Below the pieces are notes generated by a model that did not search any database, was not told where the DNA came from, and worked only from the letters and a program-made list of their open reading frames with translations. This document shows positions 8,395-15,936 of a DNA stretch of 33,078 bases, piece after piece. Origin of the DNA: Acidobacteriaceae bacterium (GTDB lineage Bacteria; Acidobacteriota; Terriglobia; Terriglobales; Acidobacteriaceae). The first letter of the stretch is position 1. The number at the start of each line of letters is the position of its first letter. The stretch spans positions 1 to 33,078 of the forward strand of contig JANXZS010000240.1 in the NCBI GenBank assembly GCA_025355385.1, read 5' to 3'. Both the position numbers and the translations under genes were made by a program.

Positions 8395-10761
8395 GTGAAG
8401 CATCGATCGAAGATTTATATGTATCAGGTCAAGTGGAAGATCCCTATCGCTCTGATGATCGCTGCCTTCTCGCTTCCACTGCTGGCCCAACCCAAGGCTC
8501 CCGCTACCGGCTACTCCAATGTCGATCCCATGATTGGTACGGGGCCGGAAGGCCACACCTTTCCTGGTGCCACTGTTCCATTTGGCATGGTTCAACTCAG
8601 TCCGGACACTCAAATCCGCGCATTCAAGCAGAGCTACAAGTGGGCCGCCGGCTATCGGTACGAAGATACGACGATCCTCGGATTCTCCCATACTCATTTC
8701 TCGGGCGCAGGCCATTCCGATTTGGGGGATTTTCTTGTCCAGCCGATTTCAGGTGAGGTTCGTCTGGAACCGGGCGAGGTTGAGACGCCAAACTCCGGCT
8801 ACCGCTCCCGCTTTCATCACGAAACAGAGAATGCGGAACCCGGATACTATGCCGTCACGCTCGATGATTACGGTGTGCGCGCGGAACTGACTTCCTCCTC
8901 GCGCGTTGGCGTGCACCGTTACACGTTCCCCTCGACAAAATCCGCGCACCTGCTGATGGACCTGCGTTCGTCAATCTACAACTACGCCGGCAAGATTCTA
9001 TGGTCGCGTCTTAGATTGCGTACGGACGGCACAGTAACAGGCATGCGGGAGACACGCGGTTGGGCTCCGGGGCGGCAGCTCTACTTTGCTATGAGATTCT
9101 CGCAGAAAGTTACCAGTCATGAGCTATACGATCGAGAACCGCAGCCTGTCGAGTATAAGGGATTTAAGACTCCCGGAACGACACCCGGTGATACCCAGGC
9201 CATTGAAGGACGAGGACTAGTCGGCGTGTTCGATTTTGGGGTTGTCAAAGAGCCTGTCATCGTCAAGGTGGGTATCTCCCCGACCAGCGAAGACAGCGCT
9301 ATTGCGAACCTCGATGCCGAAGTTCCGGACTTTGACTTCGATGTAGTGCATGCCCGGGCTCGCGAGGCGTGGGAGCAGGCTCTTTCGGTGATCGATATCC
9401 AGGCCCCGGCCGCCATGCAAAAAAACCTCTATACAGCGCTCTATCACACGCTCATGGCGCCCAGCATCTCTATGGATGTAGCAGGAACGTATCGAGGTCC
9501 TGATAACCAGGTTCACAAAGCTGACGGATTCAACTTCGTTTCCAGTTTTTCGTTGTGGGATACGTATCGTGCAGAGCAGCCGTTGATGACGCTGATCCAA
9601 CCCCCCGGCCGCACCGTCGATGTTGTACGTTCCTTGCTGGAGTCGCAAAAGGAAAGCCCCTTCGGCATATTGCCCGTGTGGCAATTCCAAGGAATTGAAA
9701 CCTGGTGCATGATTGGCTATCACTCCGTGCCCGAGATTGCGGATGCTTACATGAAGGGTATCCGCGACTATGACGCCAATCAGGCATTGGACGCCATGGT
9801 AGCGAGCGCGACCTACGCGCCCTATGGCAATCTGGAGGAGTACATAAGACTCGGCTACGTGCCGGTGGATCATGATGACGAGGCCACCTCGAAGACGATG
9901 GAATATGCTTTTGACGACTGGACCATTGCGCGCATGGCTCGCGCCATGGGGAAGGATGCCATTGCTGCAACCTTCGAAAAACGCGCAGGCACCTGGCGCA
10001 ACGTATTCAACAAACAGAGCGGGTTCGTGCAGCCGAAACTTGCGGATGGCACCTTTCGTGAGCCATTCGATCCTGCGCGTGCGGGGGCGGAGAGCGGCTT
10101 TACCGAGGGCAATGCCTGGCAGTATTCCTGGTATCAACCACATGACGAGGCCGGCCTGATTCAGATGTTGGGCGGCGACAGCGGGCTGGTCGCCAAACTG
10201 GACGCCGTATTTGATGCGAATGTCGATCCCAAGCAATACGCAGACGTTGAAGATATCGGGGGGATGATCGGACAATACATCCATGGCAATGAGCCTAGCC
10301 ACCACCTGGCCTATCTCTACAACTATGCCGGCCAGGCCTGGCGCACCCAGGAGCGGCTCAAGCAGATCATCGACACACAATACAAGCCAACACCCGATGG
10401 ACTCGTCGGCAACGATGATCTTGGCCAGATGTCAGCCTGGCTAATCTTCACAGCTATGGGTTTCTATCCCGTAGCGCCCGCTTCGAACGAATACGTAATA
10501 GGCCGGCCATTTGTAGAGAGGGTCACGCTGAATCTGCCAGGTGGCAAGCACTTTCAAGTAGTCGCTGAGAACATGAGTGAGAAGAACCGCTACGTCTCTA
10601 AAATACTTCTAAACGGAAAGCCACTCAGGCGCAGCTTCCTGCGGCATGAGGAGATAGTAAGCGGAGGCGACTTGCGATTCGTCATGAGCGCAACGCCCGA
10701 TAAGGCGTGGGCAACTCAGGTGAGCGAGCGACCGTTCTCCATGCCGCGCGAGGTCCACTAA
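8395..10761 (+). CDS. secreted GH92 alpha-mannosidase-type glycosidase
   Basis: This 788-residue protein belongs to GH92, calcium-dependent inverting exo-alpha-mannosidases that trim N-glycans, mannans and related mannosides. A signal peptide covers about residues 10-40 (IPIALMIAAFSLPLLAQ). The N-terminal beta-sandwich begins with VDPMIGTGPEGHTFPGATVP, a hallmark of the family. The (alpha/alpha)6 domain carries HDDEATSKTMEYAFDDW, EGNAWQYSWYQPHDE (E571) and NDDLGQMSAW (D674, D675). By family knowledge these are the acid and base regions. The start is GTG with AAGGAG 4 bases upstream; an in-frame ATG at 8419 is a weaker option. It follows glpF by 225 bp that hold repeats and palindromes, so it is probably a separate unit. 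Confidence 0.93.
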   Translation: MKHRSKIYMYQVKWKIPIALMIAAFSLPLLAQPKAPATGYSNVDPMIGTGPEGHTFPGATVPFGMVQLSPDTQIRAFKQSYKWAAGYRYEDTTILGFSHTHFSGAGHSDLGDFLVQPISGEVRLEPGEVETPNSGYRSRFHHETENAEPGYYAVTLDDYGVRAELTSSSRVGVHRYTFPSTKSAHLLMDLRSSIYNYAGKILWSRLRLRTDGTVTGMRETRGWAPGRQLYFAMRFSQKVTSHELYDREPQPVEYKGFKTPGTTPGDTQAIEGRGLVGVFDFGVVKEPVIVKVGISPTSEDSAIANLDAEVPDFDFDVVHARAREAWEQALSVIDIQAPAAMQKNLYTALYHTLMAPSISMDVAGTYRGPDNQVHKADGFNFVSSFSLWDTYRAEQPLMTLIQPPGRTVDVVRSLLESQKESPFGILPVWQFQGIETWCMIGYHSVPEIADAYMKGIRDYDANQALDAMVASATYAPYGNLEEYIRLGYVPVDHDDEATSKTMEYAFDDWTIARMARAMGKDAIAATFEKRAGTWRNVFNKQSGFVQPKLADGTFREPFDPARAGAESGFTEGNAWQYSWYQPHDEAGLIQMLGGDSGLVAKLDAVFDANVDPKQYADVEDIGGMIGQYIHGNEPSHHLAYLYNYAGQAWRTQERLKQIIDTQYKPTPDGLVGNDDLGQMSAWLIFTAMGFYPVAPASNEYVIGRPFVERVTLNLPGGKHFQVVAENMSEKNRYVSKILLNGKPLRRSFLRHEEIVSGGDLRFVMSATPDKAWATQVSERPFSMPREVH

Positions 10762-10981
10762 GCCTGCACATGCTAAGTGTCTGACGTAAGCTGCGTACAG
10801 CGGAAATTGTCGCTGCAGAGACTCGCCGCCCCCCCTGACTCTGCTCAATCAACTCCGGCAGGAACTATTTTCCGTAGTCGGGGTTCACAAAAGGTAACGG
10901 CGCGCCAGGGACCCTGTCTAAGTATGTGTCGCGGAGCCGGGGTGCCATGCAGCTTGTGGTCGATGAGAGGGCGGAATTGAT

Positions 10982-12193
10982 ATGGCGTTTCTCCTGAGAA
11001 CTTCATTGGGTCGCGGGGCCCTGATTGCGTTGACTTTGTTGTCCTTTCCCGTAGCGAATACGTGTGCATCTGGCCAGGAGAGTGCGCAAGCCTCGACCCG
11101 TTCCGACACGGTGCTCGAGGCGGACGTTGTGGCTGCAATTACAGCATCTCCGGTCCTAAACGTGCAGCCGATTACCGCCACAACAGTTGCGGGCGAGGTC
11201 ACGCTAGCTGGTTCCGTTGACGATGCCGCCTCGAAAGAACTCGCTCAGATCGTAGTATCAAAAGTGGAAGGCGTGCGGTCGGTTGTCAATAGCCTCGATA
11301 TTGTTCCGCTTGGCGCACCAGCCTCCAACGATCCCATCCAGGATGGTCAGCAGCAGCCCGGGCAGCAGGCAGAGGACAATCAGCAAGGCGCCCCTGTGAC
11401 CGGGCCTCCATCCACGCGCCCACCTTATGGCAGAGCACCGGCCCCTCAGGGCCAGTACCCCTCCAGCCAACCAAATCAGAATGGCCCGGTGCAGATACCG
11501 CAGTGCACCCTCCTAACGGTTAGACTCAACGGGCCCTTGGATACCAGGAACCTCAGTCAAGGCGCGATGTTCCAAGTAGCGGCTGCCCGCGACATTTACG
11601 TGGGAGGCGTCCTCGCTATCCCTCGCGGAGCAACTCTTGAAGGGCAGGTTGTTGATATTCGGTCGGTCAAAGGCTCGCTGGGCGGAAACTCTTCGCTCTC
11701 GCTCAAGCTCAATACGCTTATTCTCGAAGGACGCACCTATCCTCTGGACAGCGATGTATGGGTCGGCAGTGGCCCCGGCAAGGGTGGATACTCCGCTGGG
11801 AACACCATCGCAGGCGCCGCTGTTGGCGCTGCGATAGGAGGCATGGCGGGTGGAGGTGCGGGTGCTGCCGTCGGCGCGACCGTGGGGGGCACAACTGGTG
11901 CAGTGGCTTCATCAGCCAGTTCCGGTCCGCGAGTTGTCCTTCCCCCGGAGACGATATTGACCTTCCACCTCGCGACCTCGATAACCGTGGATCCGGTCAC
12001 ATCTCAGGAGGCGCAGCGTTTGGCATCTTCGCAGCCACAGCGAGCGCCCTATCTTGAGCGTCGGTCCGGCTATCCGCGGCCAGCGGTGGTATATGGCTAC
12101 CCATACGGATATCCCTATGGGTATGGCTATCCGTACCGCCCCTACTACTATCCTCGCTATCGCGGATATTACAGGGGGCATCGCGGTTGGTAA
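10982..12193 (+). CDS. exported BON-domain protein with glycine-zipper and Tyr/Pro/Gly-rich tail
   Basis: This 403-residue protein has an N-terminal signal peptide (about 1-32). A BON domain follows (about 41-108: VLEADVVAAITASPVLNV through VRSVVNSLDIVPLG), a fold linked to phospholipid or envelope binding. A Gln/Pro-rich linker comes next (about 110-170). A beta-rich domain (about 172-258) contains LAIPRGATLEGQVVDI, which resembles the C-terminal fold of TrbI/VirB10-like proteins. A glycine zipper (about 272-312, repeated GxxxG/GAAxG) may span or insert in a membrane. The last 40 residues are rich in Tyr, Gly, Pro and Arg (YGYPYGYPYGYGYPYRP). The exact function is unknown; an envelope structural or adhesive role is an inference. 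The ribosome site is weak. Confidence 0.8.
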   Translation: MAFLLRTSLGRGALIALTLLSFPVANTCASGQESAQASTRSDTVLEADVVAAITASPVLNVQPITATTVAGEVTLAGSVDDAASKELAQIVVSKVEGVRSVVNSLDIVPLGAPASNDPIQDGQQQPGQQAEDNQQGAPVTGPPSTRPPYGRAPAPQGQYPSSQPNQNGPVQIPQCTLLTVRLNGPLDTRNLSQGAMFQVAAARDIYVGGVLAIPRGATLEGQVVDIRSVKGSLGGNSSLSLKLNTLILEGRTYPLDSDVWVGSGPGKGGYSAGNTIAGAAVGAAIGGMAGGGAGAAVGATVGGTTGAVASSASSGPRVVLPPETILTFHLATSITVDPVTSQEAQRLASSQPQRAPYLERRSGYPRPAVVYGYPYGYPYGYGYPYRPYYYPRYRGYYRGHRGW

Positions 12194-12478
12194 GCCGCAT
12201 GCAGGAACAGTTCGCCGGCGCGATCTTGCTGGCCTGACTGTTTTATCAGGGTCGCATCCCTCTGAGGCCAAGGCTTCATCGTGTTCGCTCGGGCAAGTTT
12301 CTTTCGGCGGCGGTCCCTCGCCAAATCGAAACCCCGCACAACCTCCGTACATCTGGTCGTCTTCGTCTACCATTCCTAGCAGCGGCTGTTGCCATTCCAT
12401 CCTGTCGATTCTGCGAATGTATCCCGGCTCAAGGGCCATCGCAGAAGGCGAAGATAGGCCTGGAATCAGGAGACCGAT

Positions 12479-12908
12479 TTGCCTATTACGAAGAGTGTCG
12501 AGGTAGTGTGGCGGCCACGGATCGCTTGTGCGGTGGTTCCCTGTCTAGCCATCATGTTTGGGGCAATGCCGGCCAGGGCGCTGCAAGCAGCGGCGTCGGA
12601 CGAACTGATACTGGCTGGGGATGCTCCAGTTACGGCCCTGCCGCTGGCGATGGATCTTTCTGCGAAGATTGAGAAGCGGGACCTGGCGAAGGCGATTCGC
12701 AAAGTAGGGGACTGGCAATTGCAACGCGCCCGCCCGAACTTCAACCAGGGCTGGACTTTCGGCGCATGTCTATGAGGACGGTCGGCTAGGATGCATTCAG
12801 CCAATAGGCGGGGCTCCCGGCCAATACAGTGAGACCTCGAGCTATGTGTATGGAGTGGGAGCCTATTTGCTGGCGGGAACTGAACTGTACAAGATGGCCG
12901 ACCGTTAG
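12479..12908 (+). pseudogene. internally deleted GH88/GH105 unsaturated uronyl hydrolase remnant
   Basis: The first part (12479-12775) begins with a signal peptide ending near MPARALQAAA and continues into AIRKVGDWQL and FNQGWTFGA, which resemble the N-terminal helix of GH88/GH105 hydrolases. It then shifts by one base. From about 12765 the other frame reads YEDGRLGCIQPIGGAPG, then SSYVYGVGAYLLAGTELY and a TAG stop at 12906-12908. This matches the C-terminal end of the same family. About 140 residues remain of the usual 370-420, so most of the (alpha/alpha)6 barrel, including the catalytic aspartates, is missing. Intact relatives remove unsaturated galacturonyl or glucuronyl residues after lyase cleavage of pectin or glycosaminoglycans. 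The family call rests on remembered motifs, not an alignment. Confidence 0.65.
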
Positions 12909-12932
12909 AGCATGCTCAATGGTGAACATTTA

Positions 12933-13118
12933 ATGAGATGTCGCCGCTTCTCTTTTTGTAAAAGCGTGTTGTTCCTTTTTGGAGTTGTTGGAACTGTAGC
13001 CATCGCGAAGGCTCCGAGCGATGCCATGTCGTCGAAGCGAGAGTGGTCGCGAATGGCCGCAGATGCCACACCAACTACTGATTGCGCCCGGCAATCCATT
13101 TACATATTTTGTGATTAA
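12933..13118 (+). pseudogene. short signal-peptide-bearing ORF, possible second hydrolase remnant
   Basis: From ATG 12933 the frame reads a hydrophobic signal-like segment (FCKSVLFLFGVVGTVAIAKA) and then SSKREWSRMAADAT before ending at 13118. The REWSxRMA-like segment resembles the N-terminal start of mature GH105 proteins, but the match is short. It could be a small exported peptide, a remnant of a second GH105 gene, or chance. It has no other recognised domain. Confidence 0.22.
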
Positions 13119-13220
13119 GGTCCAGCAGTATCAGCCATGCGCCCAATTCACTATGCCAGCCAGAACTATTGCTGGCACGCGAATGAAATGCGCCTAACAT
13201 GAACCTGCGACAGAGTTCGA

Positions 13221-15929
13221 TTGACAAAAAGGATGACATTGAAACCCTTTTCAAGGCGGAACTTCCTCAAAGTTTCCGGGATGGCAGGATTGGCGCAGGT
13301 GGCCGCAGCAACAGCTGCCGCCGATGCGTCCATAAGTGGCAACGCGACAATACCCCCAGGGTATCCGCGCGAGTACACGGGACCGCAACTGGCTTTGATC
13401 GCGTTCCCATTAGGAGGTGTGGGAGCCGGCAGCATAAGCCTTGGCGGGCGCGGACAATTGACTGACTGGGAGATATTCAATCGAGCCGACAAAGGCAATT
13501 CGCCGGATTACGCTCTGCCTTTCATCTGGGCGCAGGTGCAGGGGCAGAAGCCAGTGGCGATGGTTTTGGAATCCCGACTTCTCCCTCCCTACGAGGGTCA
13601 GGATGGATTGGGCTCGCGTAACGCACCCGGCCTCGCGCGGGTAGAAGCCGCGACGTTTACCGGAGAATTTCCGCTGGCTTCGATCAAGTTTCAGGATTCC
13701 CGCTTGCCTGTTGCGGTGACACTTGAAGCGGGAACACCATTCATCCCACTTGATGCGGACGACTCCGGCCTGCCCATCGCGGTCTTGCGCTACCGCGTAA
13801 AGAATCCCACCACCTCTCCTGCGGTCGTGGCCATCGCTTATTCAATTGATAACCCCGTTGTTCCCTTCAATCCCTCCGCAAGCAAGGCGAAGGAAAGGCG
13901 AGTCAACGACGTTCGCCAGGGTCATGGCCTGTCGGGATTGCTGATGCACAATCCTGCTCTCGAGGACACCGATCTGGCGCACGGCAGTTTTGCGCTTGCG
14001 TCCCTCGATATAGCTGAGGGCAAATTCAGCACACTTCGCGGATGGCCCGCAGGGCGATGGTGGAACAGTCCGATGTTGTTCTGGGACGAGTTTTCCTCCA
14101 CTGGTGACCTGGGTACCGAGGAGGGGGCTACAAATGCTGTTGGCACGATTGGTTTGAAGCGCACAATCCCTGCCGGAGGCGAGGCTGACTTCACATTCCT
14201 TCTCGCGTGGCATTTTCCCAATCGTACTCCCGCGCGTTGTGGATGGACCGCGCCCAAGGGCCAAGAGAACACCGTCATCGGTAACTACTATTGCAGTCGA
14301 TTTGCCGATGCCTGGGAGGCGGCAGAGTATGCCGCAGCGAACCTTCCGCAATTAGAGGCTCAGACCCGTCTGTTTGCTTCGAGCATTCGAGAATCAACAT
14401 TGCCGGCCGTCATTAAAGAGGCTGCCATGGCGAACCTGTCGACCCTGGTGACAACGACATGCTTCCGCACCGCTGACGGCGAATTTCACGGCTTTGAAGG
14501 CGCGGATGATAAGTCCGGATGCTGCTATGGCAATTGCACCCATGTGTGGAATTATGAAACGGCTACCGCCCATCTTTTCCCATCTTTGTCGCATTCGCTC
14601 AGGCGGGCTGCATTCGGTTACAGCATGGATGAACGCGGCGCCATACATTTCCGCCAGATGTTGCCTGATGGAGTGGAGCGCTCCGGCTACGCGGCGGCTG
14701 ATGGCCAGATGGGTCAGGTCATCAAGGTCTATCTCGATTGGCAACTTTCGGGCGATATGGCGTTTCTGCGCGAGTACTGGCCCAACGCAAAAAAGGCGCT
14801 GGAATTTGCTTGGATAGAGGGTGGTTGGGACGCCAATCGCGATGGAGTGCTTGAGGGTGTCCAGCACAACACCTACGACGTCGAGTTCTATGGCCCCAAT
14901 CCCCAGTGCGGGGTCTATTATCTGGGTGCGCTACGCGCGGCGGAAGAGATGGCGCGAGCCGTGGGTGATATTGCCTCCGCCCAAGAGTATCGTCGCCTCT
15001 TCCAAAGTGGCAGTGCATGGATCGATGCAAACCTGTTCAACGGCGAATATTACGTTCAAAATATTGTGGGTTATGCGCCGGAAAAAATTGCACCCGCGCT
15101 GCGCAGCGGCATGGGCTCGGATGATTCGGAGCACCCGCAATTCCAGGTAGGCACTGGATGCCTCGTCGATCAGCTGGTGGGTCAGTATCTTGCGGACGTT
15201 GCCGGCCTGGGGCCATTGCTCGACTCAAGAAAAATAAAGAAGACGCTTGACTCCATCTACCGCTATAACCACAAGGCGAGCCTCGCGCAGCACAATACTG
15301 TCCAGCGTACGTTTGCTCTGAATGACGAAGCCGCTATGGTGATCTGTGATTATGGCAAGGGCGAGCGGCCGCGCATTCCATTTCCTTACTACGCAGAGGT
15401 GATGACGGGGTTCGAATACTCCGCTGCCACCTTGATGCTCTACAACGGAATGACGGAGCGCGGGATTGATTGCGTGCGCGATATTCGCAACCGCTACGAC
15501 GGTGTAAGAAGAAATCCATGGGATGAAGCGGAATGTGGTCATCACTATGCGCGCGCCATGGCTGCGTGGTCCGGAGTGCTGGCGCTCAGCGGCTTTCGCT
15601 ATCGCGGGCCTGAGAGGGCCGTTGTTGCCTGTCCACCTATGCCGTCCGACGGCTCCAAGTTTCGTTGCTTCTGGTCTGCGGCAAGCGGATGGGGAACCTT
15701 CGCACTCATAAGCCACGCGGAGAAATCACAATTGGTTTTTGAAGTCAGTACGGGAAAATTGGCTGTGCATTCGATTGAATTTCCCAGTAGGGGGACGGCT
15801 GATGGCAAAGTGACGTTGAACGGGAAACTCTTGGCGCACACTCTTGCACGCAGAAATGGTTCGGTGGTTGTCACTCTGGCGCGAGAGCTGCAGATCGCCG
15901 GAGGCGGGCAACTGGTACTGGAGCTCTGA
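13221..15929 (+). CDS. Tat-exported GH116 (GBA2-like) beta-glycosidase
   Basis: This roughly 902-residue enzyme resembles family GH116, which includes the human non-lysosomal glucosylceramidase GBA2 and bacterial beta-glucosidases/xylosidases. A twin-arginine signal is visible (FSRRNFLKVSG, then an Ala-rich stretch). The N-terminal beta-sandwich begins with IAFPLGGVGAGSISLGGRGQ. The (alpha/alpha)6 domain holds GCCYGNCTHVWNYE, EGVQHNTYDVEFYGPN (E545, candidate nucleophile) and TGCLVDQLVGQY (D650, candidate acid/base). These two assignments come from motif memory and need an alignment. The start is uncertain: TTG at 13221 or ATG at 13233, neither with a strong ribosome site. Its stop lies 7 bp from the stop of the convergent GH3 gene. 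Substrate may be a beta-glucoside, xyloside or glycolipid. Confidence 0.87.
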   Translation: MTKRMTLKPFSRRNFLKVSGMAGLAQVAAATAAADASISGNATIPPGYPREYTGPQLALIAFPLGGVGAGSISLGGRGQLTDWEIFNRADKGNSPDYALPFIWAQVQGQKPVAMVLESRLLPPYEGQDGLGSRNAPGLARVEAATFTGEFPLASIKFQDSRLPVAVTLEAGTPFIPLDADDSGLPIAVLRYRVKNPTTSPAVVAIAYSIDNPVVPFNPSASKAKERRVNDVRQGHGLSGLLMHNPALEDTDLAHGSFALASLDIAEGKFSTLRGWPAGRWWNSPMLFWDEFSSTGDLGTEEGATNAVGTIGLKRTIPAGGEADFTFLLAWHFPNRTPARCGWTAPKGQENTVIGNYYCSRFADAWEAAEYAAANLPQLEAQTRLFASSIRESTLPAVIKEAAMANLSTLVTTTCFRTADGEFHGFEGADDKSGCCYGNCTHVWNYETATAHLFPSLSHSLRRAAFGYSMDERGAIHFRQMLPDGVERSGYAAADGQMGQVIKVYLDWQLSGDMAFLREYWPNAKKALEFAWIEGGWDANRDGVLEGVQHNTYDVEFYGPNPQCGVYYLGALRAAEEMARAVGDIASAQEYRRLFQSGSAWIDANLFNGEYYVQNIVGYAPEKIAPALRSGMGSDDSEHPQFQVGTGCLVDQLVGQYLADVAGLGPLLDSRKIKKTLDSIYRYNHKASLAQHNTVQRTFALNDEAAMVICDYGKGERPRIPFPYYAEVMTGFEYSAATLMLYNGMTERGIDCVRDIRNRYDGVRRNPWDEAECGHHYARAMAAWSGVLALSGFRYRGPERAVVACPPMPSDGSKFRCFWSAASGWGTFALISHAEKSQLVFEVSTGKLAVHSIEFPSRGTADGKVTLNGKLLAHTLARRNGSVVVTLARELQIAGGGQLVLEL

Positions 15930-15936
15930 AGTTGAA

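Larger units (their letters stand above)
12194..13220. other. gene-poor region with decayed glycosidase fragments
   Basis: This 1-kb stretch between the BON protein and the GH116 gene has no intact gene. Its centre holds the GH88/GH105 pseudogene (12479-12908). After it is a second short open frame with a signal-peptide-like start. A further short frame from 13064 reads APGNPFTYFVIKVQQY and ends at 13198, but it is not recognisable. The first part (12194-12478) shows nothing identifiable. The pattern fits a locus in decay. Confidence 0.6.

Noticed and set aside
9217-10380. Minus-strand 387-residue frame inside the GH92 gene
   Set aside because: It lies wholly antisense to a well-supported GH92 enzyme and shows no domain; it is a GC-driven shadow.
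11912-12439. Minus-strand 175-residue frame overlapping the BON gene end
   Set aside because: Half of it is antisense to the Tyr/Pro-rich tail, and the rest has no recognisable features.
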